A stretch of 64,000 nucleotides of DNA, taken from NCBI RefSeq assembly GCF_023898315.1, contig NC_064622.1, forward strand, positions 173,000,178 to 173,064,177, given 5' to 3'. The stretch's first letter is position 1. Every line of letters begins with the position of its first letter. The notes beneath the pieces were generated by a model that worked only from the letters and a program-made list of their open reading frames with translations, was not told the DNA's origin and made no database searches. The position numbers were made by a program, and so were the translations under genes. Origin of the DNA: Schistocerca nitens. Lineage: Eukaryota; Arthropoda; Insecta; Orthoptera; Acrididae. Below are positions 55,441-64,000 of the stretch, one piece after another.

Positions 55441-55496
55441 GAAGACGAAGGTTCAAAAACGGGACAGAGAAGCCTGGAGAGATGCATCAAATCAGT
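55441..55496 (+). mobile_element. LINE-like 3' block following SINE D
   Basis: gaagacgaaggttcaaaaac to gagagatgcatcaaatcag. Same arrangement as 39951-40020. Confidence 0.6.
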
Positions 55497-55732
55497 TGCA
55501 AGTAGGCTGTTTAGGTTTTTTCGTTGGTAACGCCACGTAGCGCTCTGTATGAAAATCACTGACTGAGCTGTGTACAGTCTGTGGCTGGTTGGCATTGTTG
55601 GAATATTCCCTATTGTAGTGTTGGGCTGTTGGATGTGAACAGCGCGTAGCGTTGTGCAGTTGGAGGTGAGCAGCCAGCAGTGGTGGATGTGGGGAGCGAG
55701 ATGCCAGAGTTCTGAGAGCGGACGATCTGAAA

Positions 55733-55762
55733 AAGGAAATTTGTAAGACAGGATGTAATGAA

Positions 55763-55831
<69 letters not shown>

Positions 55832-55955
55832 CGACAGCAACTGATATTGTTCATATAAGAATATACAGCCTACGGTTGCAGGTTAACCTGCAACTGTAGG
55901 CTGTATATTCTTGTATCACTTCATGACATCCAGTCTTACAAATTTCCTTTCTCTG
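55733..55955. repeat. inverted duplication with 56-bp palindromic core
   Basis: The core 55858-55913 (arms aagaatatacagcctac... and complement, one mismatch) is centred at aggttaacct. Outside it, ggaaatttgtaagacaggat (left, in the LTR) is repeated in inverse form as atccagtcttacaaatttcc at 55928-55947. The left arm alone contains the extra TA tract. Confidence 0.9.
55768..55828 (+). repeat. (TA)n microsatellite
   Basis: About 30 ta units inside the third LTR copy. Confidence 0.95.
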
Positions 55956-56111
55956 ACGGACACACGTCCAGATCGGCTACGTAGGTAAATCCTCATCCTC
56001 CCTCTTTTAAGCAAAGTTTGAATCACAATAGCAACATGCATTACATCACTCTGCGCGTCTTTTCCAGAGCGTTCGAATGATGGTAAAAAAAGTATAGCGT
56101 CCCATTTAAAA
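55956..56111. other. unassigned sequence within the LTR stack
   Basis: Between the inverted duplication and the next SINE. I see nothing diagnostic. Confidence 0.4.
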
Positions 56112-56304
56112 GCCGGCCGGAGTGGCCGAGCGGTTCTAGGCGCTACAGTCTGGAACCGCTCGACCACTACGGTCGCAAGTTCGAATCCTGCCTCGGGCAT
56201 GGATGTGTGTGATGTTCTTAGGTTAGTTAGGTTTAAGTAGTTCTGAGTTCTAGGGGACTGATGACCTCAGAAATCAAGTCCCATAGTGCTGAGAGCCGTT
56301 TGAA
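56112..56304 (+). mobile_element. SINE family A, full length
   Basis: Target duplication cccatttaaaa (56101-56111 and 56305-56315), perfect. Confidence 0.95.
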
Positions 56305-56475
56305 CCCATTTAAAAAACATGTACTTGCCTCATTATCTCGGTCAATATAAACGTTGTGATTATTGTGCATTTACCAGCGAATGTGCCCTATAGTCCGCTA
56401 TGATTCGCCAAAAACCGCATCCCAATACGTGCAATCGCTCCCGGAATAAAGGGGGTGTTACGTCTTACGCGACTC

Positions 56476-56478
<3 letters not shown>

Positions 56479-56541
<63 letters not shown>
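56479..56541 (+). repeat. (TA)n microsatellite
   Basis: About 30 ta units, directly preceding the right part of the third LTR copy (aatgccttttgaacactatt). Probably the far half of the tract at 55768, split by inserted sequence. Confidence 0.95.
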
Positions 56542-56543
<2 letters not shown>

Positions 56544-56832
56544 GCCTTTTGAACACTATTAAGGTAAATACATTGTTTGTTCTGTACCAAAATCTTTCGT
56601 TTGCTAATTACGCCTATCAGTAGTTAGTGCCGTCAGTAGTTAGAATCGTTTATGCAGCTGGCAGTACTGGCGTTCGTTATATTGCAGTAGTTTGAGTAAC
56701 AAAGATTTTAGTGAGGTAAGTGATTTATGTAAGGTATAGGTTATTGTTAGTCGGGGCCATTCTTTTCTGGGGATTTTTGAAAGTCAGATTGCGTTGCGCT
56801 AAAAAAAAAAAAGAAAAGAAAATTGTGTGTCA

Positions 56833-57034
56833 AAAAATGGTTCAAATGGCTCCGGGCACTATGGGACTTAACTTCTGGGGTCATCAGTCCCCTAGAACGT
56901 AGAACTACTTAAACCTAACTAACCTAAGAATATCACACACACCCATGCCCGAGGCAGGATTCGAACCTGAGACCGTAGCGGTCGCGCGGTTCCAGACTGT
57001 AGCGCCTAGAACCGCTCGGCCACCCCGGCTGGCT
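56833..57034 (-). mobile_element. SINE family A, nested in the third LTR
   Basis: Target duplication attgtgtgtca (56822-56832 and 57035-57045), which is part of the LTR sequence. The order of events is therefore clear. Confidence 0.97.
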
Positions 57035-57170
57035 ATTGTGTGTCAGTTAAGTGTTGATCAGAATAAGTAAAGAGATAAATGTCTGAGTACGTTCAGTTTT
57101 GTTCAGCTGTTTGAAAATCAAATAACGTAGAGATTTTCCAGCACTGTCATTCATAAATTTTTCGAACGGG

Positions 57171-57367
57171 ATGTTTGAACTTGGCTCTGAGCACTATGCG
57201 ACTTACCTTCTGAGGTCATCAGTCCCCTAGAACTTAGAACTACTTAAACCTAACTGACCTAAGGACATCAACACATCCATGCCAGAGGCAGGATTCGAAC
57301 CTACGACCGCAGCGGTCGCGCGGTTCCAGACTGTAACACCTATAACCGCTCGGCCACCGCGGCCGGC
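57171..57367 (-). mobile_element. SINE family A, diverged
   Basis: Reverse copy with several substitutions (gccagaggcaggattcgaac, ctataaccgctcggccac). No clear target duplication. Confidence 0.92.
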
Positions 57368-57599
57368 AATGCTTCAACTGTTTCGAATTTAGCTGTTCTG
57401 CGGTTTCCATAAATGGCTTAAGGCGAATACCGTCTTGGTTCTTTCAAAAAGGATCACAGTCATTTTCTTGACAAGTTATGGTGATTATGAGCTTTGGCTG
57501 CGACTAATTGCCTCGAAGTCCACCGAGCTTTAAAGAGTAATCTATCTTTCTATTCGATCGTGTGCAGTAGGATCAGAGCAGCAGAACTGTGAAAGGCAT

Positions 57600-58215
57600 G
57601 CGAAGGTGAAACTGCGAGGTTCTCGAGGCGTCTTGCGTCTGGATTGGGGTCAAGGTCGGATGCTGCGGCATCGACGACGCGACCGTGAACGGCGAGCGCG
57701 CCTCCTCCGCCTTCTCCCTGACCTAGGCCGCGGCGAGCAGTCTGTCCCCTTTAGTGGCACACATGGGCCATTACTATGCAGACAATGTTGTTGTTGCTCG
57801 AGGTGGGTCAATGTTTTCGGCGGGCGTAGTAACTCATTACAATTGCTAATGCCGCGCCTGGGCCGGGCTCGGCGCGCGCTCCGCCGGGTTGGCCGTCGCC
57901 GCCGCCGCCGCCGCCGCCGCCGCCGTAGCAGCCGGGCCCCGGCTGGGCTCGGCGCGGCGCAGCGTCCCGTATCTCATTCATACTTTTGCATAGTGATCAG
58001 GCTGGCTGCGCCGGCGAGGTGGGAGACGCGCCCGGCGGCCGCTGCAGTGCGCCGCGTGGCTTTAGCATGCAAAGACCGTCGTCGCCCGTGGCTCCGCCAG
58101 AACCGGCGCCGCCGCCGTCCGGACCGACGCCGACGCCGACGCCGCCCCCCGCAGTGACGTCGCTCGCCGCCCGCCTCACGTGAGTCCTAGTCACGCCGCG
58201 CGGCGCCGTTCATCT
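57600..58215 (+). promoter_or_regulatory. third CpG-rich island, promoter or 5' region candidate
   Basis: Strongly CpG-rich. Includes a (GCC)n tract at about 57898-57925 and non-repetitive patches such as catgggccattactatgcag and ctcattacaattgctaatg (homeodomain-type ATTA/TAAT words). No TE match. A 183-codon Arg-rich ORF (57606-58157) through it is a composition artefact. Directly followed by a possible exon and splice donor. Confidence 0.5.
58067..58179 (+). CDS. possible first coding exon of a host gene (partial, 37 codons)
   Basis: An ATG at 58067 (context tttagcATGc) opens MQRPSSPVAPPEP, a Pro/Thr/Ser-rich stretch ending TSLAARL. A consensus-like splice donor follows at 58180 (cac|gtgagt), leaving phase 2. 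The CpG-rich, non-TE context and the donor favour a real first exon of a gene extending beyond the right edge. I recognise no domain and cannot name the gene; low-complexity N-termini like this are common in developmental transcription factors (weak inference). The simple alternative is a GC-rich chance ORF with a chance GTGAGT. Confidence 0.35.
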
Positions 58216-58246
58216 CTCTCTTCTCTCTCTCTCTCTCTCTCTCTCA
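58215..58246 (+). repeat. (CT)n microsatellite
   Basis: About 14 ct units shortly after the possible splice donor. Confidence 0.95.
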
Positions 58247-58345
58247 GTCCCGCATGCGCACTAGCTAGACTTATCAGCTTTGCTGCAAGTACATTAGCAT
58301 AGTAACGATTACGCCTTCATTCAGCATTACCGCACGCACTTGTCA

Positions 58346-59035
58346 AATACCAATAGGTTGCTGTCTTGGCGTATCCATTATGACATGTACCGCCACTGTC
58401 CAAGAGTAGTGCCCGGGCCGGCCTTTTGATCTTAGTGACAGTTTACAAGATGTCTCGCAAGTGGATTAGCGACGTAATGATTACGTCTGTATTCAGCCCC
58501 ACTCCACCTACCTTCAGACACCAACGTGTTGTTGTGTTCGAGTATCCATATAGATCTGTACGCCCACTTTCTAAGAGTAGTAACCTTGGCGATATTTTGA
58601 ACTTCGTGACGGTTTACACGATGTTTCAAACGTCACCAGTGTGCATCAGAATGTAGACCCGTTCGACACGATATGGCTGTTAATGAATCAGTGTCGCCAT
58701 TGATGCCATCTCACTTCAGTTTCCAACGAGTTCCACCTTTCTCAGTAGGTCACGTGGGCGTGTCCTCAGTGTACGTCAACCACTCCCGTGTTGTTGTCTT
58801 CGACTATCCATACGCCCACTTTCCGAGAGTAGTAACCTTGCCGATATTTTGAACTTCGTGACGGTTTACATGAAGTTTCAAACGTCACCAGTGTGCTTCA
58901 GAATGTAGACCCGTTCGACACGAAACGGCTGTTAATAAATCAGTGTCGCCATTGATGTCATCACCAGTTTCCAACGAGTTCCACGTTTCTCAGTAGGTCA
59001 CGTGGGCGTGTCCTCAGTGTGCGTCAACCACTCCC
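58346..59035 (+). repeat. three tandem units of ~180-260 bp
   Basis: Units 58525-58786 and 58787-59035 are close copies (both with ttttgaacttcgtgacggtt, aacgtcaccagtgtgc, gtaggtcacgtgggcgtgtc). A more diverged and shorter unit lies at 58346-58524 (gtatccattatgacatgtac, gtgacagtttacaagatgtc). The newer two units are only ~10% different by eye. No ORF spans the array. The repeated gtcacgtgggcg is an E-box-type word. Confidence 0.9.
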
Positions 59036-60657
59036 CCTTCCGTCCCTTTAGAAAGAAAGGAAAGATGGAGCTTAACGTCTGATCGAGGTGAGCAGGAAAT
59101 ATTAGGCAGCACGGTCGGACTGGCATTTGAAACCCGTTCCTTCAGTATCCCTCTGACAGGAGACGAAGGGTGTCAGTAGCTCCGTATTTTAGTATTCAGT
59201 CATCAGCCAACTGGAAACTGATAACATTGATGACCAACTACGTTACATCTTTGGACCCTCACTTTTCCTATTTGTATTACTGAGTAGCATTTTATCAGTA
59301 TCATTAACAGATGCCGAACTTGTTTTGTTTGATCCGTCCGTTAGTCACTCTTCTGCTGTTTTTGACAAATTTCAGTTAATAATTCGTAAAGTAGCGTCAT
59401 TTGTTACCACTCTGACAGCTTGAGAGATAGAAATGCGTGCCACAAAACCACAAGAAAAAAAAAACCATACATCTTACAGATTCTCAACTGGGAATAATGT
59501 AGAAGGTAATTTTCAGTTTACAAAAATTCCTGTCTATGATCGGAGATGATGAGAGATCTGGTGAGAATTTTCTTTCAGTTTGGTGTTCCGATATTCTTCC
59601 GCAGAGCATGGAGCAGGCTATATCTAACAAGTTTATTTGTGAGGTCATCTTTCGCTGCCAAGCACAGAAATATTTGTTTTGTAAACAATAACCGCCTTTT
59701 CTTGCTGCAGAAAGCTAGTTTTCACGGCTATTTTGACCTTTTTAATTACTTAATTTGTCTAAATTATTACTATTATCAGATAAACTAAGGTTTCTATTCA
59801 GTGCGTCACCATCACGTAAACTTGGTATAACTTACTGGCTACATCCATAACCAAACAGGAACAAATCATAACCTGTTGCCTGAGATAATTAACCTGATTA
59901 GTAATAACTTTTGTCCAGCAATTTGTATGGACCACTGTATGTAATGCCTAGCAACATATGTCCTGTGGCCTTGGCAGACGTCTCGTGGTCCGTGGATACT
60001 AGACGGGGGCGTGGTCCCTGCCGTCATATTTCCCGCCTTGCCATGCCTCTTACGTCACGCAGATAGCTAGAGGAAGCCGCTTGTGATAGGACGTCAGTGT
60101 TCAGTTCGCTACCGGTGTGGCCTAACCAGAATGGCACCTCCATGCAAGTCTGACGCTTTTAGTGCGGTTAAAAAACTTAATATTGCTCCCATGTTCCTTT
60201 ACACATGGTAACAGCGTGGAAGCTTGCAACAAGGCCTCAGGTACAACAGTCGTTAATTAGCCTTGGTTTTGTTTTGGTCATAAGCTATTACTAACTCAAG
60301 GCAGATCAGAAAGAGAAAAAAAATCATGAATTAGAAAACCAAAAAAAGCGTGAACAGTGGTGATAGGATAGGATTTTCAAGCCGACTGTTCTCAAATGTG
60401 ATAAAACTAGCTCACTCAAGGTCATGATTAGTTAACCGTTACAGCGAGATACATATATTCTTGGTCAGAATGGTGCCGTAAATATTTCCAAATTGCTCCA
60501 ATGACCCATTTTTTAAGCATTAGATACTAGACTACTAGCATAAAAATTCGACGGAGGTACCAAAATTGTTTCTGTCTTTTGCTAAACTGCAAAGAGGGAA
60601 AACAAATAGTTACAATTTTTTATTTTCATGTATTAAGGATATTTTCTATTTTATTAT
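59036..60657. other. no recognisable gene; promoter-like patch near 60000-60080
   Basis: AT-rich apart from 59990-60140, where atttcccgcc and cttacgtcacgc (E2F-type and CRE-type words) occur close together. No TATA or TE boundary is evident. Confidence 0.4.
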
Positions 60658-60658
60658 C

Positions 60659-60852
60659 GCCGGCCGTTGTGGCTGAGCGGTTCTAGGCGCTTCAGTTTGG
60701 AACCGCGTGACCGCTACGGTCGCAGGTTCGAATCCTGCCTCGCGCATGGATGTGTGAGATGTCCTTAGGTTAGTCAGGTTCAAGTAGTTCTAGGGGACTG
60801 ATGACCTCATATGTTAAGTCCCATAGTGCTCAGAGCCATTTGAACCATTTTT
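60659..60852 (+). mobile_element. SINE family A
   Basis: Head gccggccgttgtggctgagc, tail gagccatttgaaccattttt. A small internal deletion removes gttctaagttc-type bases in the body. Target duplication unclear (attttattat against atttattgt). Confidence 0.93.
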
Positions 60853-61339
60853 TAAATTTATTGTCAGTGATAAAATTCCCCAGTAACTGTTAGTGACAAG
60901 CAACTGAATTGTAAACACCTCAAAAGTGGCGTGTAGAGCACCCTTTATCCATGGAACCAGTGGTGACTTGTGGCGTGGCCACGAAACACAAGCAACGACG
61001 GGCAACCATGCTGGTCGATTACTGTTCAACAACTCATGGAGATTTGGTTGAGCCAATTCCGAGGTGATCACATGCTTCCCTAGGATGACCCACATTTCGT
61101 CAATGTCAAAGGACCTCACGGCTCAGACAAGCACTTTCTTGTCTGGTCATGAAGAATTAACAGAACGTCTCTCGTAGTACTCGAGAGCGATGTTGTAAGC
61201 AAACAAGCGGGTATACGCGGTCCGTAAGGAGGTTTTTTCTCGTTCTGCGCTGAGGGCAGCTGGAAGACGTACCATGGCTTCCGTTTGAGTCCCCATAAAT
61301 TTTTGGTATTGTCCAGAATTGTACCCCTCCAGGGACGGA
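60853..61339. other. no recognisable feature
   Basis: Unassigned sequence, possibly an upstream part of the LINE 3' region that follows. Confidence 0.35.
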
Positions 61340-61404
61340 TGAAGAGGTTGGCACAGGAGAGAAATTCGTGGTGGGCCGCATTAAATCAGTCAAAAGACTC
61401 ACGA

Positions 61405-61455
<51 letters not shown>
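61340..61455 (+). mobile_element. LINE 3' end with 49-base A tract
   Basis: The frame encodes RLAQERNSWWAALNQSKDS just before a pure A run (61407-61455). It resembles the C-terminal end of RTE-like ORF2 proteins (LAQ.R..W.AA.NQS.D). An uninterrupted long A tract suggests a recent retroposition or microsatellite growth. Confidence 0.7.
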
Positions 61456-61459
<4 letters not shown>

Positions 61460-62008
61460 AGGGTAAGTCACCACACGAATACTCAAACGTAGTCGCTTCG
61501 TTGATGGTCACTATTCGTCTAAATTAGGTTTTCTGTGGAGATATCCTGTCCCTTTGCTGACCTCAGTGCCTCCTGACGACGTACTGTATGCTCGTGCCCT
61601 TCGTGTGAATCCTGAGTCTCGAATCCAGGGGACAGAGGATGTCTCTGTATTGTACGGTGGTTCACAATATGTCTCCGTTGTTATCCGATATCAACATACG
61701 TCTCTCCCGGCCGTTGTCAGTTTTTATGACTAGAGCCTCTACTTCTCGTTCGAGTAACTTCTTAGTTAGCTTCACAAAGGCTGTGTGCACCCTGCATGCC
61801 ACACACTGAACACACTCAGAAGGTCACGCATCCAAACGCTAGCCAAGTCCGACAGCGCTTAACGTAGTTGATCTGGCGGAAACTGATGTTACCACTCCGG
61901 CAAGGCCGCTGGCACTATAGACACTGTCTGACAGAATAAGTGACGCACCCAGAAGGGGGGGGGGGGGGCGAACGAAATGTAACGTCACTAGTTGAAAGGG
62001 TATGTGAT
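61456..62008. other. no recognisable feature
   Basis: Unassigned; ends with a 12-base G run near 61958. Could be another old repeat that I do not recognise. Confidence 0.35.
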
Positions 62009-62009
62009 A

Positions 62010-62842
62010 CACTCAAGAGCCAAAAAAACTGGTACACCTACCTAATATCTTGTAGGGCCCCCGGGAGCACGCCAATGTGCCTCAACACGACGTGCCATGG
62101 ACTCGACTGATATCTGAAGTAGTGCTGAAGCTGATTGAGACCGTAAATCCTGCAGGGCTGTCCATAAAGCCGCACAAGTACGAGGGAGTGAAGATCTCTT
62201 CTGAACCACACGTTGCAAGGCATCCCAGATATGCTCAATAATGTTCATTTCTGGGGAGTAAGGTGGCCAGCGGAAGTGTTTAAACGCAGAAGAGTGTTCC
62301 TGGAGCCACTCTGTAGCAATTCTGGACTTGTTGGGTGTTGCATTGTCCTGCTGGAATTGCCCAAGACCGTCGGAATGCAAAATGTTCATAAATTGGTGCA
62401 TGTGATCAGACAGGGTGCTTACGTACGTGCCGCCGGTCAGAGTCTTATCTAGACGTATCAGGAGTCCCATATCACTCCAACTGCACACTCCCCACACCAT
62501 TACAGAGCCGCCACCAGCTTGAACAATCCCCTGCTGTCATACGGGCTTCATGGATTCATGAGGTTGTCTCCAACCCGTACACGTCCATCCGCTCACAATT
62601 TGAAACCAGACTCGTTCGACCAGGCAACATGTTTCCATTCATCAACAGTCCAATGTCGGTGTTGACGGGCCCAGGCGAGACGTAAAGCTTTGTGTCTCAC
62701 TGTCATTAAGGGTACACGAGTGGGCCTTCGGCTGCGAAAGCCCCTATCGATGATGTTTCATTGGATGGTTCGGACGCTGACACATGTTGATGGCTCAACA
62801 TTGAAATCTGCAGCTATTTGCTGAAGGGTTGCTCTTGTTTGA
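62010..62842 (-). mobile_element. Tc1-like (DD36E-type) element, copy 3, 3' part
   Basis: The end cactcaagagccaaaaaaac follows TA (62008-62009). On the minus strand it matches copies 1 and 2 but is cut at about 62840 by SINE sequences, so the N-terminal third and the other terminal repeat are missing. Confidence 0.9.
62042..62830 (-). pseudogene. Tc1-like transposase (DD36E), C-terminal two thirds
   Basis: The best-preserved copy of its family here. An open frame of 152 codons (62500-62042) holds MVWGVCSWSD, FQQDNATP (second Asp) and NIIEHIWDAL (Glu) with exactly 36 residues between them (DD36E). The first catalytic Asp is changed: WSNES stands where copy 1 has WSDES (codon at 62614-62616). 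A stop lies between that block and the open frame. It ends with GPTRY. Inactive. Confidence 0.88.
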
Positions 62843-62935
62843 AATGTGTGTGAATTCCTAAAGAGACCAAACTGCTGAGGTCATCAGTGTCCAAGACATA
62901 CACACTACTTAAACTAACTTAAACTAACTTAAAAC
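62843..62935 (-). mobile_element. SINE family C tail fragment
   Basis: gtgtgtgaattcctaaagag, ctgctgaggtcatcagtgtc and the repeated cttaaactaa (three units) resemble the family C body in reverse. Abuts a plus-strand family A SINE. Confidence 0.6.
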
Positions 62936-63136
62936 GGCCGGCCGGGTTGGCCGAGCGGTTCTAGGCGCTACAGTCTGGAATCGCGCGACCGCTACGGTCG
63001 CAGGTTCGAATCCTGTCTCGGGCATGGATGTGTGTGATGTCCGTAGGTTAGTTAGGTTTAAGTAGTTCTAAGTTCTAGGGGACTGATGACCTCAGATGCT
63101 GAGTCCCATAGTGCTCAGAGTCATTTGAACCATTTG
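62936..63136 (+). mobile_element. SINE family A, full length
   Basis: ggccggccgggttggccgag to gagtcatttgaaccatttg. No clear target duplication, since both flanks are other SINE fragments. Confidence 0.93.
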
Positions 63137-63139
63137 ATT

Positions 63140-63303
63140 AGGGAAGGACGGGGAAGCAAGTCGGCCGTGCGGAACCATCCCGGCATTTGCCTGGAATGAT
63201 TTAAAGAAATCACGGAAAACCTAAATCAGGATGGCCAAACGCGGGGTTGAATCGTCGTCCTCCCGAATGCAAGTCCAGTGTGCTAACCACCTCGCTCGGT
63301 CCA
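63140..63303 (-). mobile_element. SINE family D
   Basis: On the minus strand: accgagcgaggtggttagca, ctggacttgcattcgggagg, cgcgtttggccatcctgatt, then aaatgccgggatggttccgc. Near-complete head and body. Confidence 0.9.
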
Positions 63304-64000
63304 GTAGCTAGTGATCTGCTGTATCGCGGCCCTTCTGTCAGATGTTACAGTCCGAGCTAGTTGAACACCACACCTGCTGCCGCCGGTACGTTATCTGTAT
63401 CAACAATATTGTGGCACCCGTTTTACCAGAATTTGAGTGACAGCGGTAGTTTCCTTTTATAATGGAATTCGGGGTATTTAGTATGTACGCCTTAGTGGTC
63501 CTTCGTAGATCTTCCATTTGTGATTTATCGCATTCTGTAGGCGACCCACGGTTCACATTTTTATCTTCGTCTCTGTCGTCGGAGTTTGCGATACGGAGGG
63601 TCCCCTGTTCTATCATGTTGTCATTCCGATACTACTAATTATTCACATTTGGTTCCATAAACTCGCTAACACCAGCTGAGTAGCGACTTGGATACCTGAA
63701 TACACGATTCTTGGTTCTCTGACCACACTGAAAGGTGCCACGTGTGACAGACATATACACATGTCAAACATGATGTAGCTAGGTAAGGTGTCGGTGCACA
63801 TCACCTTGTTGATAATCATTAAAATATTCTGTCCTTATCAGCAAATTTTAGCAATGAGTAATTTTTATAAATGCCTGTTACAGACCTGAAAATGTCGACG
63901 ATTCGGAAGCAGACAACAGATTGTGATCAATACAGCTAGTGAAATGCTTCCTGTGGTCTGCGGTTAATCTGTTTTATTTCTATAAGCTATTTAATATGCA
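63304..64000. other. no recognisable feature
   Basis: The 92-codon minus ORF at 63338-63616 has no domain that I know. No repeat ends are seen. Confidence 0.4.

Larger units (their letters stand above)
55497..57110 (+). mobile_element. third, diverged LTR copy, interrupted several times
   Basis: Left piece 55497-55768 matches LTR positions 1-~250 (tgcaagtaggctgtttaggt, gtgaacagcgcgtagcgttg). Right piece 56541-56832 and 57046-~57110 matches the rest (ctatcagtagttagtgccgt, gtcagattgcgttgcgctaa). No gag or second LTR is nearby, so it is probably a solo LTR. Between the pieces lie two TA microsatellite tracts, an inverted duplication, unassigned sequence and SINEs. It belongs to a different subfamily from the pair at 26741/34311 (extra cgtagcgctctg, gagagcggacgatctg). 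Confidence 0.85.

Noticed and set aside
55610-55854. Ile/Tyr repeat ORFs
   Set aside because: They translate the (TA)n tract.
57606-58157. 183-codon ORF rich in arginine
   Set aside because: Composition artefact of the (GCC)n and CpG-rich island. The reading competes with the more plausible exon frame and has no domain.
2506-63136. Possible tRNA genes at the SINE heads
   Set aside because: They keep A and B boxes but are fused to long bodies, have damaged stems and carry target duplications. They are SINE promoters, not tRNA genes.
1-64000. CRISPR arrays, bacterial operons, integrons or phage modules
   Set aside because: No regularly spaced identical repeats with unique spacers, no ribosome-binding-site organised ORFs and no bacterial gene families. 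All signals are eukaryotic.

Overview
This window looks like a piece of a very large, repeat-rich insect genome. The SINE families, Tc1/mariner lineages and Penelope-like, RTE-like and CR1/L2-like remnants match what I know of orthopterans such as locusts (Schistocerca type). That taxon call is inference from remembered repeat families, not a search. There are no bacterial operons, no CRISPR array and no functional tRNA or rRNA genes. Almost every recognisable feature is a transposable element, usually decayed and often nested in another. The only intact protein-coding ORF of clear family is a Tc1-like transposase at 8032-9054.

Layout. 0-7 kb: a ~30-bp degenerate minisatellite split by a SINE, an inverted repeat and several SINEs. 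7.8-9.2 kb: a complete Tc1-like transposon with matched ends and an intact transposase. 9.9-10.9 kb: a ~1-kb pyrimidine-rich minisatellite. 12.1-15.5 kb: a dead Tc1-like transposon split by a 5'-truncated CR1/L2-like LINE. 15.7-16.5 kb: a CpG-rich island. 17.4-20.4 kb: two decayed mariner-group elements, one with DD41D spacing. 22.8-24.2 kb: a decayed Tc1-like element with DD36E-type relatives at 43.5 and 62 kb, then a SINE. 26.5-36.2 kb: a Penelope-like element split by an LTR retrotransposon (26741-34860) with a 4-bp target duplication. The LTR element keeps gag but has lost nearly all of pol.

36.5-40 kb: SINE, Tc1-like, RTE-like and LINE fragments, including a SINE inside a SINE. 40.8-43 kb: a second CpG-rich island, a diverged direct duplication and a hairpin. 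43.5-45 kb: the DD36E copy carrying a small foldback element. 45.6-46.7 kb: an LTR-like or promoter-like block with clustered CCAAT and E2F-type motifs. 50.7-57.4 kb: a deep stack of nested elements (Tc1-like, deleted mariner, SINEs, mariner, a polyadenylated retroposon, a third LTR copy with a palindrome). 57.6-58.2 kb: a third CpG-rich island holding a possible first coding exon with a splice donor. 58.3-59.0 kb: three tandem copies of a ~180-260-bp unit. 60.6-63.3 kb: SINEs, a LINE 3' end with a 49-base A tract, and the third DD36E copy.

How it fits together: autonomous or formerly autonomous elements would have supplied the enzymes (Tc1/mariner transposases; LINE, Penelope-like and LTR reverse transcriptases). 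The non-autonomous passengers are about 14 copies of one leucine-tRNA-like SINE, other SINE families, a deleted mariner and foldback elements. The three CpG-rich islands are the only parts that look like host gene or regulatory DNA. I found no convincing new biological system. The best leads are the gag-only LTR element with one internal stop, the head-swapped SINEs, the palindrome inside the third LTR, and the possible exon at 58.1 kb.
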